64,000 nucleotides of DNA, taken from Neobacillus cucumis. GTDB lineage: Bacteria > Bacillota > Bacilli > Bacillales > Cytobacillaceae. The notes beneath the pieces are model-generated. The model was not told the origin of the DNA and made no database searches. It saw nothing but the letters and a program-made list of their open reading frames with translations. Positions 19,618 through 27,680 of the stretch are shown here, piece after piece (positions within the stretch are counted from its first letter, which is position 1; every line of letters starts with the position of its first letter). Where the stretch lies: contig NZ_JAFBEX010000008.1 of assembly GCF_016908975.1 (NCBI RefSeq), forward strand, positions 124,001-188,000, read 5' to 3'. A program made the position numbers and the translations under genes.

Positions 19618-20715
19618 ATGAATCAACGATTAATAAAACTACAAACTTGGATGAAGGAAAACGAAATTGAAGTTAGCTTTTTGACATCTTCCGAAAATGT
19701 CTTTTATTTAAGCGGTTATTTTACCGACCCGCATGAACGGTTGCTGGCCCTTGTTGTCTTTCAAGAGAAAGAACCTTTTCTCGTTTGTCCGGCAATGGAA
19801 GTGCCTGATGCCAAACGCTCTAGTTGGGAGCATGAAATCATTGGATACAGTGACATTGACAATCCATGGGAATTGATTTTTAAATCGATTCAAAACAGAA
19901 ATCATCCTATATTGAAGGTCGCTATTGAAAAAGAACATATGAATGTAGAGCGATATGAACAGCTTTTAGGCTTGTTTCCAAAAGCTTCCTTTATTTCAGC
20001 TGAAGAAAAATTACGAATGCTGCGGATGATTAAGGACGCCAAGGAATTAAAAATAATCGAAGAAGCTTGTGCCCTTGCCGATTATGCTGTTGAATTTGGC
20101 GCTAATGAAATTAAGGAAGGCAAAACAGAATTAGACATCCTTAATGCCCTTGAGTATGCCATAAAGCAAAAGGGTGTGACCGAAATGTCTTTTTCCACCA
20201 TGGTTTTAACCGGGACAAATGCTGCTTCTCCACACGGTACACCTGGACAAACAAAGATTCAAAAGGGCGACCTCGTTTTGTTTGATTTAGGCGTTGTCGT
20301 CGACCGATATTGCTCAGATATCACGAGAACAGTGGCTTTCGGAGACATCAATGATAAGCAAAAAGAAATTTATGATACGGTCTTAAAGGCGCAGCTTGCG
20401 GCTATTGAAGCTAGCAAACCTGGTGTTCGTGCAGCTGAAGTTGATCTTACCGCCAGACGAATCATTTCAGATGCAGGATATGGCGAATTTTTTCCTCACC
20501 GCTTGGGACATGGTCTCGGGATTAGTGTCCATGAGTATCCTTCCTTAACAGAAACAAATGGTTTAATAATTGAAGAGGGAATGGTTTATACGATCGAGCC
20601 AGGTATCTATGTTCCAAATGTGGCTGGCGTCCGAATTGAGGATGATGTGTTTATAACAGCGGATGGAGCTGCTATTTTAACTAAATTTCCGAAAGAACTG
20701 CAAATTATTAAATAA
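19618..20715 (+). CDS. M24-family metallopeptidase (Xaa-Pro dipeptidase / aminopeptidase P type)
   Basis: A 365-residue cytosolic peptidase of the creatinase/prolidase fold, releasing residues next to proline. The N-terminal creatinase-like domain (about 1-125) is followed by the pita-bread catalytic domain, with metal ligands in FDLGVVVDRYCSDITRTV (two Asp, near 222-233), HRLGHGLGISVHEYP (His near 296), TIEPGIY (Glu near 328) and RIEDDVFIT (Glu near 342). The ATG is at 19618, with GGGGGTC just upstream as a weak ribosome binding site. It diverges from ytkL. Confidence 0.92.
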   Translation: MNQRLIKLQTWMKENEIEVSFLTSSENVFYLSGYFTDPHERLLALVVFQEKEPFLVCPAMEVPDAKRSSWEHEIIGYSDIDNPWELIFKSIQNRNHPILKVAIEKEHMNVERYEQLLGLFPKASFISAEEKLRMLRMIKDAKELKIIEEACALADYAVEFGANEIKEGKTELDILNALEYAIKQKGVTEMSFSTMVLTGTNAASPHGTPGQTKIQKGDLVLFDLGVVVDRYCSDITRTVAFGDINDKQKEIYDTVLKAQLAAIEASKPGVRAAEVDLTARRIISDAGYGEFFPHRLGHGLGISVHEYPSLTETNGLIIEEGMVYTIEPGIYVPNVAGVRIEDDVFITADGAAILTKFPKELQIIK

Positions 20716-20733
20716 ATTTGGGACTTTTTTACA

Positions 20734-20762
20734 TTGAAATCAATAGAGATTTGATGTAATAT
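20734..20762 (+). promoter_or_regulatory. sigma-A promoter of the structured RNA
   Basis: TTGAAA (20734-20739), exactly 17 bp, TATAAT-like TAATAT (20757-20762). The predicted start at about 20769 coincides with the 5' side of the closing stem of the RNA, which supports both calls. Confidence 0.7.
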
Positions 20763-20768
20763 ACAAAT

Positions 20769-20972
20769 ACAAGCTGCGTTGTACGTAATCATAATAAAGT
20801 TTTAACCTTTAAGCTGTAAAAGGGAGTTTAACTATCGAAGCCGAAATGACAAGCCTCTGTCTATAAGACATGGAGGACACGCAGGAAGGTTTCTGAGAAC
20901 ACCCACTTTGAGGAGTGGTGGTTTAAAACTTTCTTATCCAACTACGGCAAATGCGGCTACATAATTGTTTTA
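20769..20972 (+). ncRNA. free-standing structured RNA, about 190-200 nt, 6S-like
   Basis: No open frame and no gene on this strand follows, so it is not a leader. Pairing read from the sequence: 20772-20780 pairs with 20950-20958 (AGCTGCGTT / AATGCGGCT, 9 bp with two G-U pairs), then a 3x3 internal loop and 4 more pairs (20784-20787 / 20943-20946). Inside are hairpins 20854-20876 (CCTC-TGTCT..AGACA-GAGG) and 20900-20920 (CACCCACT / AGTGGTG), the latter extended by 20884-20891 / 20925-20933. The segment 20796-20807 can also pair with 20920-20932, an alternative fold. A long hairpin closed by the RNA's own ends, an internal unpaired region and this length are the architecture of 6S RNA. I could not confirm the family from primary sequence, so the symbol is left blank. 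Confidence 0.6.
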
Positions 20973-21008
20973 AAAAACCAGCTTCTTCGTGAGGCTGGTT
21001 TTTCTTTT
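20972..21008 (+). terminator. intrinsic terminator of the structured RNA
   Basis: AAACCAGC / GCTGGTTT stem with a short loop followed by TTTTCTTTT, 14 nt after the closing stem of the RNA. Confidence 0.85.
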
Positions 21009-21126
21009 AGAAAAACCTAACGGGTTCTGTTAACTTATCGCAAACATTAAAAATGTAATGGAAAATGACCTTCAAATTGTATGGTAATTTGGAGGTCTTT
21101 TTTTGATGATTTTTCCTATTTAAGGT

Positions 21127-21362
21127 TAGGCGCTGTTATAACTGAATGTTGGTTTCACTGCGAATGAAAAATAAACGGAAAAATTCCGGCTAAATTAGGA
21201 AATACCCATATTTCCGTATAAATAAGGGTAGTTTTTCCGTTTATATGTGCAAATCTTTGGATTTTGTCCTATTTAGAGCAGTTAAGCGGAATTTCTCCGC
21301 TTATTTCCTCTTTTTATGCTTCCCCTATGGACATTAGCCGGAAATTCTCCGCCTATGAATTC
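21127..21362. repeat. 236-bp hairpin-rich repeat, family C, copy 1
   Basis: Runs from GGCGCTGTTATAACTGAATG to CCGCCTATGAATTC. It contains at least four short palindromes built on CGGAA..TTCCG (for example AAACGGAAAAATTCCG, AAGCGGAATTTCTCCGCTTA, AGCCGGAAATTCTCCG). The reverse complement of 24541-24776 aligns along its whole length with the same spacing, so the two copies form a long imperfect inverted repeat around 3.2 kb. Besides the RNA gene and this repeat, I see nothing in 21009-21126 or 21363-21602. Confidence 0.85.
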
Positions 21363-21602
21363 ATTCTCATACCTACACAAAAATCGATACGAAGAAGGCG
21401 GAAATGGTTTGCAAACTTCCGAAGAATTAGCAATTAAACGCAAAATAGCAAGGGTATAAACCCTTACTATTTCTAATATTTTCCAATCTTTCTAGCCTTA
21501 AATTGCCCTACATTTTAAGTACCAAAAGGATTTGCATTTTCCTGTGCAAATGGACGTTTTGCGATAGGAAACGGAACCCGTTACTAAAAACCGCTTCTTT
21601 TT

Positions 21603-22721
21603 TTATTGCGTAAGTAATGTCCTTGCATCAGAGCAGTTCAGTCCCTGGGCTTCTGCAACGGCTTGATAGGTTACACTGCCTCCAAGCGTATTGACCCCTT
21701 TTAACAGGGCCTCATTTTCTAAGCAAGCTTGTTTAATGCCTTTATTAGCAATCTGAATAGCATAAGGGACCGTCACATTTGTTAAGGCAAAGGTTGATGT
21801 TCTCGGAACTGCTCCAGGCATATTAGCAACGGCATAATGGAGCACACCATGCTTTACATATGTGGGATGATCATGGGTGGTAATTTTTCCAGTCGTTTCA
21901 AATATTCCTCCCTGGTCAATGGCAATATCAACAACCACACTCCCCGGCGACATCGATTGGATCATTTCCTCTGTTATGAGCTTGGGTGCCTTTGCCCCTG
22001 GGATTAGAACTGCCCCAATAACTAAATCTGATTCTTTGACCGCTTTAGCAATATTAAAGGGATTTGAGATAAGTGTCGTCACATCAGACCCAAAAATATC
22101 ATCTAATACCCTAAGCCTTTCAGGATTTACATCAATAATGGTTACTTTTGCCCCTAAGCCAATTGCCATTTTGGCAGCATTTGTACCGGCAACACCACCG
22201 CCAATTATCGTTACTGCCCCTCTCGATACTCCCGGAACCCCAGAAAGCAAAATCCCTTTGCCACCGTAGACCTTTTCTAAAAATTGAGCCCCAATTTGCG
22301 GCGCCATCCTCCCTGCTACCTCACTCATAGGTGTCAGTAGCGGAAGGCTATTGTTGGCTAGTTGAACCGTTTCGTATGCAATGCCAATTACTTTATGATC
22401 AAGTAATGCTTTCGTTAATTCCGGTTCGGGTGCAAGATGTAAATATGTAAATAATATTAACCCTTCACGGAAATAGTGGTATTCACTTGGGAGCGGTTCT
22501 TTTACCTTCATAACCATATCCATAGACCAAGCTTCGCTGGCGGTTTCCACGATTGTCGCTCCATTAGAGCGGTAATCTTCATCTAAAAAACCGGAGCCAA
22601 TTCCTGCATCCTTTTCAATAAAAACCTCATGTCCATATTTCAGTAGACTAATAACTCCTGCTGGTGTCATGGCAACACGATTTTCATTATTTTTGATTTC
22701 TTTCGGTACCCCAATCCGCAT
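21603..22721 (-). CDS. ald: alanine dehydrogenase
   Basis: Catalyses reversible NAD-dependent deamination of L-alanine to pyruvate and ammonium; in Bacillus it serves alanine use and normal sporulation. The 372 residues begin [20 protein letters not shown] (substrate-binding Arg and conserved Lys) and include [10 protein letters not shown] near 95, the NAD fold [16 protein letters not shown] near 170, [15 protein letters not shown] near 262 and [16 protein letters not shown] near 293. The length is normal. It lies alone between family C repeats and has no obvious partner gene. Confidence 0.97.
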   Translation of the reverse strand: MRIGVPKEIKNNENRVAMTPAGVISLLKYGHEVFIEKDAGIGSGFLDEDYRSNGATIVETASEAWSMDMVMKVKEPLPSEYHYFREGLILFTYLHLAPEPELTKALLDHKVIGIAYETVQLANNSLPLLTPMSEVAGRMAPQIGAQFLEKVYGGKGILLSGVPGVSRGAVTIIGGGVAGTNAAKMAIGLGAKVTIIDVNPERLRVLDDIFGSDVTTLISNPFNIAKAVKESDLVIGAVLIPGAKAPKLITEEMIQSMSPGSVVVDIAIDQGGIFETTGKITTHDHPTYVKHGVLHYAVANMPGAVPRTSTFALTNVTVPYAIQIANKGIKQACLENEALLKGVNTLGGSVTYQAVAEAQGLNCSDARTLLTQ

Positions 22722-22813
22722 GTGCTAACCTCCTAAGTCATTTTCTCCGGGTATTACAAGTTACTATACTATATCCTTTTATGAACGAAAAGGTAACCAA
22801 TATTATGTAATAT

Positions 22814-22846
22814 AAAGAGCTTCGCCAAAATGACAAAGCTCTAAAA
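22814..22846 (-). terminator. terminator after the glycine/tyrosine-rich gene
   Basis: Minus-strand GAGCTTTGTCATTTTGGCGAAGCTC hairpin (stem AGAGCTT / AAGCTCT) followed by TTTATATT. Confidence 0.7.
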
Positions 22847-22849
22847 CGA

Positions 22850-23149
22850 TTAATAGTAATAAGGATAATAAGGATATGGGTAGTAATATGGATAACCGTA
22901 ACCATACCCATATGGTGCTGTTAATAAAGCACCTGCTGCTAGACCACCTAAAAATGGAAGCCCAAAGCCCCATCCCCACGGTCTACCAAAGCCAAAGCCG
23001 AATCCAGGACGGCCGAAACCAAAGCCCGGACGACCAAAACCTCCGAAATGGCCAAAACCTCCAAAATGACCAAAGCCGCCATGGTGAAGTCTTTCATCAG
23101 TAGGAATCGTCATTCCTTCATTCACAACATTATTGGGCATATCTAACAT
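22850..23149 (-). CDS. Gly/Phe- and Tyr/Pro-rich low-complexity protein
   Basis: A 99-residue protein of unknown function. After a short N-terminus (MLDMPNNVVNEGMTIPTDE) it has GGFGHFGGFGHFGGFGRPG and GFGFGRP repeats (about 27-65), a short hydrophobic patch LPFLGGLAAGALLTAP, and a C-terminus of Tyr, Pro and Gly (GYGYGYPYYYPYPYYPYYY). Such compositions occur in Bacillus spore coat and surface proteins, so a structural role in the spore is possible. The ATG at 23149 has GGAGAG seven bases upstream; an ATG 15 bases earlier overlaps that site. Confidence 0.72.
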   Translation of the reverse strand: MLDMPNNVVNEGMTIPTDERLHHGGFGHFGGFGHFGGFGRPGFGFGRPGFGFGFGRPWGWGFGLPFLGGLAAGALLTAPYGYGYGYPYYYPYPYYPYYY

Positions 23150-23275
23150 ACTCAATCTCTCCATTTATTTATTTTGTAATCCTCATTAAAGAATATGCAT
23201 GATTACCAATAAACTCTTGTGTAAAGGCCCAATCGCATAATTTCCAAGACAAATGTCTAATCCTAGCATAGCAAT

Positions 23276-23308
23276 GAAAAAAGCTGCCTAATGATAGACA
23301 GCTTTCTA
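23276..23308 (-). terminator. terminator after the 51-residue gene
   Basis: Minus-strand AAAGCTGTC..GGCAGCTTTTTTC: stem AAGCTG / CAGCTT with a run of six T. Confidence 0.7.
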
Positions 23309-23346
23309 GATGGTTTTTAACCAAATTATATTACATACTATATTGC

Positions 23347-23502
23347 CTACTCCTCAATAGCTGCAAAATCACTGCTGTCAGCAAGCGCCGTTCCTTCTCC
23401 CATAAACCCACTGTTATAAGAATTAAGAATTTGCTGACTGACTTCTAATGTGCCTTTTTCATCAAAATCAAATGTGTACTTCTTTGATTCCTTTTTGATC
23501 AT
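23347..23502 (-). CDS. 51-residue acidic protein of unknown function
   Basis: This short gene has all expected parts: AAGGAGGCGG about ten bases before an ATG at 23502, 51 sense codons, a TAG stop at 23347, and a terminator just downstream. The product starts MIKKESKKYTFDFDEKG and ends ALADSSDFAAIEE. It is acidic, soluble and has no cysteine. I do not recognise the family. It diverges from the universal stress protein gene. Confidence 0.65.
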   Translation of the reverse strand: MIKKESKKYTFDFDEKGTLEVSQQILNSYNSGFMGEGTALADSSDFAAIEE

Positions 23503-23604
23503 CTGACCCGCCTCCTTTTTCGTATGCTCTATGTTATTGTTCGAAAAATTGAAACAATTATTCCTTGTTAATTAATGTATAATCAAGGTGAGGAGATGAT
23601 AATC

Positions 23605-24057
23605 ATGGGACTTAAATATCAAAATATTTTAGTCGCTATTGATGGGTCAAAGGAAGCAGATTGGGCGTTCCAAAAAGGGATAGAAATTGCCAAACGCAAT
23701 GGTGCCCGTATGCTGTTAGTTCATGTGATTGATACACGGTCGTTTGCCTTAATTGAAGCATATGATAGTGTTATTGGAGATCAGGCCGAAAAACAAGCTA
23801 AAGTGATGCTTGAAAATTATCAAAAAAAAGCGGTTGAGGCAGGATTAACAGATGTCCAATTCGAAATTGAGTTCGGCTCTCCAAAAATACGCATTCCTAG
23901 AGATATTGCCAAAAAACATCAAGTTGATTTAATCCTCTGCGGGGCTACGGGTATGAATGTGGTAGAAAGATTCTTTATCGGAAGTGTTTCAGAACATATA
24001 ACCCGCTATGCACCATGTGATGTTCTCATCGTTCGAACAATAAAAGATGACGATTAA
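23605..24057 (+). CDS. universal stress protein (UspA family)
   Basis: A 150-residue single UspA domain with the nucleotide-binding pattern: ILVAIDGSKEADWAF at the N-terminus, LLVHVID near 39, and the ATP-binding GATGMNVVERFFIGSVSEH near 114-132 (G-2x-G-9x-G-S). It is therefore of the ATP-binding type, a stress or energy-state protein of uncertain target. The ATG at 23605 has GAGGAG nine bases upstream; the frame extends 30 bases further but the ATG at 23596 overlaps that site. Confidence 0.9.
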   Translation: MGLKYQNILVAIDGSKEADWAFQKGIEIAKRNGARMLLVHVIDTRSFALIEAYDSVIGDQAEKQAKVMLENYQKKAVEAGLTDVQFEIEFGSPKIRIPRDIAKKHQVDLILCGATGMNVVERFFIGSVSEHITRYAPCDVLIVRTIKDDD

Positions 24058-24066
24058 CTTTTCATA

Positions 24067-24103
24067 ACGAAAGCACGGAGCCTAAATGCCCCGTGCTTTT
24101 CCC
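24067..24103 (+). terminator. terminator after the universal stress protein gene
   Basis: Stem AAAGCACGG / CCGTGCTTT followed by TCCC; the stem is strong although the T-run is short. Confidence 0.7.
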
Positions 24104-24105
24104 TA

Positions 24106-24124
24106 AATGGTGCCTGACACCATT
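24106..24124. repeat. TGGTGCCTGACACCA palindrome
   Basis: A short palindrome ATGGTGCCTGACACCAT directly upstream of the next gene. The same motif recurs between genes in many Bacillus genomes, to my knowledge; no second copy was seen in this window. Confidence 0.45.
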
Positions 24125-24155
24125 ATTACTATTTGCAAAATTGGAGGGTAATAAA

Positions 24156-24470
24156 ATGATTGATTATTTTACTTTTGATGAGCGTCTTGGTATTCATGTG
24201 CCTGATTTAATGCTTGAGTGGGATAAATATTGCAAGGAAACGCAGCAGTTTATTTTGCTAAATTGGGAAAGAGTTCGGGGCACAATTCCTGACCGGATTG
24301 CTGAACTGGAGCAGGAAATTAATCATAAGCAGGCGAAGCTTTCGGATGAAAGTGATTTCCCCCGTTCCTGTAAGTTAAATACTGAAATTGCGGATCTTGC
24401 TTCGATTATTAATGATCTATGGCTCTATTATCGAGCCGACCAAACGATTTCGACAAAAGTCCATCAATAA
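24156..24470 (+). CDS. conserved hypothetical protein with central coiled coil
   Basis: A 104-residue protein I do not recognise by name. It begins MIDYFTFDERLGIHVPDL, has a Trp-rich N-terminal third (LMLEWDKYCKETQQF, LLNWERVRGTIPDR) and then a charged helix (IAELEQEINHKQAKL) typical of a coiled coil. There are no membrane segments. The ATG at 24156 is preceded by GGAGGG at seven bases; the 63-base frame extension upstream lacks a ribosome binding site and includes the palindrome at 24106. Confidence 0.65.
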   Translation: MIDYFTFDERLGIHVPDLMLEWDKYCKETQQFILLNWERVRGTIPDRIAELEQEINHKQAKLSDESDFPRSCKLNTEIADLASIINDLWLYYRADQTISTKVHQ

Positions 24471-24500
24471 AACTCCCTAACTAGCAGGGAGTTTTTTTAG
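24471..24500 (+). terminator. terminator
   Basis: AACTCCCT / AGGGAGTT stem with loop AACTAGC followed by TTTTTTT. Confidence 0.88.
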
Positions 24501-24540
24501 CTTAAGGCTCTATTATTATTCAGATTTTCGTTTAGGTAAA

Positions 24541-24776
24541 GAATTCATAGGCGGAAAATTTCCGGCTAATGTATATAGAGGTAGCTTAAGAAGCAGAGAT
24601 AAGCGGAAATATTCCGGTTAATTACACTAAATAAGAAAAAATCCAGAGATTTGGATAATTTAAACGGAAAAACTTCCTTTATTTTAATGGAAATATGGGT
24701 ATTTCCTAATTTAAACGGAATTTTTCCGTTTATTTTTCAAACACAGTGAAATCAACATTTAGTTATAACAGAGCCT
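24541..24776. repeat. 236-bp hairpin-rich repeat, family C, copy 2 (inverted)
   Basis: Aligns in reverse complement with 21127-21362 from end to end: GAATTCATAGGCGG here matches CCGCCTATGAATTC there, and AACATTTAGTTATAACAG matches CTGTTATAACTGAATGTT. The CGGAA/TTCCG palindromes are kept although bases between them differ. Confidence 0.85.
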
Positions 24777-24786
24777 TGCGCTTCTC

Positions 24787-25299
24787 TTATAAATCCTTTT
24801 TTATTTCTCTAACAACATGCCCAATCTCAGGCAAAATTAATTTGTTCATAGCCAATTTGACTGCACCTGTGGAGCCTGGAGTAGAAAATACTGCTTTGTC
24901 TTTCACAACACCTGCAATAGCTCTTGATAGAATCGCTGCAGAACCGATATCCTCCTGATAACTAATCATTCGAAATAATTCCCCAAACCCGACCATCTCT
25001 TTCTCCAGAAGACCTGCAACAGTTTCAATGGTAACATCCCGTTTAGCCATTCCCGTTCCGCCATTCGTTAGAATAACATCAATATCCTCACGTTCGCAGC
25101 CCTTTAAGATTTCATTTTGAATGGGAGTGGATTCATCTTTAACAATACAATAATCTACGATTTTATGTCCTGCACCCTCAAGCATTTCTATCATGAGTCT
25201 GCCGCTTTTATCTGTTTCTTGATTTCGTGTATCACTTACTGTTATAATTTTACAGTTAATCCCCTTCGGTGCTTCCTTTTTATGTTCTTGAATACTCAT
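24787..25299 (-). CDS. moaB: MoaB/Mog-family molybdenum cofactor protein
   Basis: A 170-residue MoCF-fold protein that adenylylates molybdopterin before molybdenum insertion. Visible are IITVSDTRNQETDKSGRL near 18-36, ILTNGGTGMAKRDVT near 77 (the MPT-binding GGTG loop) and STPGSTGAVKLAMNKLILPE near 138. The molybdopterin formate dehydrogenase later in this window (42151-45123) is one likely user. The ATG at 25299 is preceded by GAGGAG. It follows the EcsC-family gene with a 3-bp gap; moaB and ackA are also close in B. subtilis. Confidence 0.93.
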   Translation of the reverse strand: MSIQEHKKEAPKGINCKIITVSDTRNQETDKSGRLMIEMLEGAGHKIVDYCIVKDESTPIQNEILKGCEREDIDVILTNGGTGMAKRDVTIETVAGLLEKEMVGFGELFRMISYQEDIGSAAILSRAIAGVVKDKAVFSTPGSTGAVKLAMNKLILPEIGHVVREIKKDL

Positions 25300-25302
25300 T
25301 TA

Positions 25303-26136
25303 TTACTCCTCTTTGTGCAATAAATATCGCAGCTGATAATATTTATGGGCAAAATCCGTTACTTTTCGGGTGAGTTGATAATTCGTCCCCGCTCCTATAG
25401 CCATGCTGACTAACGGTATACCTTGAATGGTTCTTTTGCGGAACAGCATAATCACGATTGCTTTAAATAACTGCTGAGCGGGTTGTTCCATCCAAGTGAT
25501 ATCCGTAATTTCCTCATTACCCTCATAAAAGTATCGTTCATCCTGTTCCTCTAATTCTGTCACCAAGGAAGCCCAGCCCTCTTTTTGGATTCTTGGCGGC
25601 AATGTAGCGACGTGGAACACCTTTAAAGAGGTCATCATCTCAAAGGGAGTATTCACTTCAAACCCGTAGGTCATTGCAATCAATTGAACCACACGCAAAT
25701 TAATGACGGCCATGGCAGGTATATCCGCCCCCAATAGAAGGGTCCCACCCGTCCCAGAGAGCCCGCCTTGTACAAAGGAATAGACACGATGCCTGGCAAT
25801 TTGCTGCTCTGCTATGTATTGTAATTGATCAATATTCAATTGTCGCAAGTCCGCTATTTTCTCTACCTCTTTATTGAAAATTCTACCAGAAGTAAGGATT
25901 CTTTCCTTTGCATCCATTTGAAGCTGTGACCCTTGAATAATACTGTGTAAATGAAACAACCATCCATCAATAACCGAAAAAAATTGACTTTGCACTTTTT
26001 CAGGCAATAAGGAAAAGGACCGTTCCAAATATTTTTCATAGAGTAACTGAAAATCATTGGCTTCGTAATTTAATAAACTTTTTTCCCATGAGCGTATTTC
26101 ATTCATTACCAATGTTTCACGGTCTGTCAATGGCAT
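25303..26136 (-). CDS. EcsC family protein
   Basis: A 277-residue protein of the EcsC family. Family features are the central glycine-rich segment FVQGGLSGTGGTLLLGADIPAMA (in part, near 140-160), then VQLIAMTYGFEVNTPFEMM, and near the C-terminus IPLVSMAIGAGTNYQLTRKVTDFA. The role of the family is poorly defined, with links to secretion and competence through the ecs locus. I chose the ATG at 26136 because AGGAGG ends eight bases upstream; the frame could begin 18 bases earlier, but that ATG precedes the site. Confidence 0.85.
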   Translation of the reverse strand: MPLTDRETLVMNEIRSWEKSLLNYEANDFQLLYEKYLERSFSLLPEKVQSQFFSVIDGWLFHLHSIIQGSQLQMDAKERILTSGRIFNKEVEKIADLRQLNIDQLQYIAEQQIARHRVYSFVQGGLSGTGGTLLLGADIPAMAVINLRVVQLIAMTYGFEVNTPFEMMTSLKVFHVATLPPRIQKEGWASLVTELEEQDERYFYEGNEEITDITWMEQPAQQLFKAIVIMLFRKRTIQGIPLVSMAIGAGTNYQLTRKVTDFAHKYYQLRYLLHKEE

Positions 26137-26195
26137 GTAATCCCTCCTGCTCATTGTTATATTTCCAGTATATCACAATCCTTAGCAAGACAGAA

Positions 26196-26230
26196 AAAGG
26201 CAAAAGCTTTTAAATCCAGCTTTTGCCTCA
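26196..26230 (-). terminator. terminator after ackA
   Basis: Minus-strand AGGCAAAAGCTGGATTTAAAAGCTTTTGCCT-type hairpin followed by TTTTC. Confidence 0.7.
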
Positions 26231-26245
26231 TTATTGAAGTATATA

Positions 26246-27433
26246 TTAGTGTGAGAGACGAACAACGTCACGCGCAATCATAACCTCTTCATTTGTTGGA
26301 ATAATTAACACCTTAACAGGTGAATGAGGATAGTTAATAAATGCTTCTTCTCCTCTTACTTTATTTAAAGCAGGGTCCCAATAAACACCCATAAATTCTA
26401 ATCCTTTTAGGATACGTTCTCTAATCGGGTCACTATTTTCGCCAATACCGGCAGTGAAAATAATCGCATCTACGCCATACATACGAGCAGCATATGAACC
26501 GAGATATTTATGAATACGATTAGCAAACACATCTAAGGCAAGCTCTGCACGCTCATTACCTTTGTTAGCTTCACCAATAATATCCCGAAGATCACTTGAA
26601 AAACCAGAAACGGCTAACATACCGCTCTTTTTATTCAACACATCAAGCACTTCTTCAACTGATTGATTTGTTTTTTCCATAATATACGGAATAAGGGCCG
26701 GGTCAATATTTCCTGAACGTGTACCCATGGTTACGCCTGCAAGTGGTGTGAATCCCATAGAGGTATCAATAGACTTCCCGCCTTCAATCGCAGCAATACT
26801 TGCTCCGTTTCCTAAGTGACAGGAAATTAAGCGAAGCTGTTCGATTGGACGACCTAGTAACTCAGCAGCGCGCTGTGAAACATATTTATGGCTTGTGCCA
26901 TGGAAACCATATTTACGGATACCATATTTTTTATAGTATTCATATGGCAAGCTGTATAAGAATGAGCTCTCAGGCATCGTTTGATGAAAGGCTGTATCGA
27001 AAACAGCAACTGCTGGTACATTAGGAAGAACCTGTTTGAATGCTTTAATACCAGTAACATTTGCCGGATTATGCAATGGAGCTAATTCTGATAATTCCTC
27101 AATTTTAGTCAATACTTCGTCAGTTATTAATACGGAATCCGTAAACGTTTCACCTCCGTGTACAACACGGTGGCCAATCCCTTCAATTTCATCTAGAGAC
27201 TTAATAATGCCTAACGAAGTCAATTTATCGAGTAGCATTTTAACAGCTACCTCATGATCTGGTATATCAAGAATTTCTTGGATTTTTTCACCATTAGCTG
27301 TAATATTAAAAATTGAATCGTTTAGACCAATTCTTTCAATTAACCCTTTTGTAATAACATCTTCGCTTGGCATTTCAAACAACTGAAACTTCAAGGAAGA
27401 ACTACCTGCATTGATCGCAATAACTTTTGCCAT
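26246..27433 (-). CDS. ackA: acetate kinase
   Basis: Makes ATP and acetate from acetyl phosphate, the overflow route for carbon excess. The 395 residues begin [20 protein letters not shown] (phosphate loop) and contain [16 protein letters not shown] near 84, [11 protein letters not shown] near 144, [14 protein letters not shown] near 172, the nucleotide loop [15 protein letters not shown] near 205 and FTAGIGENS near 324. A cre box placed for activation lies upstream (27578-27592), matching the known CcpA activation of ackA in B. subtilis. Confidence 0.97.
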   Translation of the reverse strand: MAKVIAINAGSSSLKFQLFEMPSEDVITKGLIERIGLNDSIFNITANGEKIQEILDIPDHEVAVKMLLDKLTSLGIIKSLDEIEGIGHRVVHGGETFTDSVLITDEVLTKIEELSELAPLHNPANVTGIKAFKQVLPNVPAVAVFDTAFHQTMPESSFLYSLPYEYYKKYGIRKYGFHGTSHKYVSQRAAELLGRPIEQLRLISCHLGNGASIAAIEGGKSIDTSMGFTPLAGVTMGTRSGNIDPALIPYIMEKTNQSVEEVLDVLNKKSGMLAVSGFSSDLRDIIGEANKGNERAELALDVFANRIHKYLGSYAARMYGVDAIIFTAGIGENSDPIRERILKGLEFMGVYWDPALNKVRGEEAFINYPHSPVKVLIIPTNEEVMIARDVVRLSH

Positions 27434-27535
27434 GTTTAACGCTCCTTTTATATAACAACATCAACTTGTCAAATAAGATGTCCTAATACACCTTATTTTG
27501 TGCAAACCGACCGTGTTTATTTCCCTCAATTTTTC

Positions 27536-27592
27536 ATTTAATCACTGTAGTTAAGACATTTCAAGGAATAAATCACATGGTAACGATTACAT
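27536..27592 (-). promoter_or_regulatory. ackA promoter with upstream activating cre box
   Basis: Minus-strand TTGAAA (27559-27564), 17 bp, TTAAAT (27536-27541). The cre box ATGTAATCGTTACCA (27578-27592) matches 13 of 15 consensus positions and is centred about 56 bp upstream of the predicted start. That is the spacing at which CcpA activates rather than represses. Confidence 0.6.
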
Positions 27593-27635
27593 GACAAATG
27601 TTCATATATTCACAAATTTCTTAATTTAAGGACAA

Positions 27636-27680
27636 ATAGAAAAAGGATAAAACTAGGAATATTCCTGCTTTATCCTTTAT
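27636..27680 (-). terminator. terminator overlapping the end of ytxK
   Basis: Minus-strand AAAGGATAAAGC..TTTTATCCTTTTTC; the stem AAGGATAAA / TTTATCCTT starts within the last codons of ytxK. Confidence 0.65.

Noticed and set aside
20769-20972. Known metabolite riboswitch (TPP, FMN, lysine, cobalamin, M-box, c-di-AMP)
   Set aside because: None of the consensus cores I know is present, and no gene on this strand lies downstream to be controlled.
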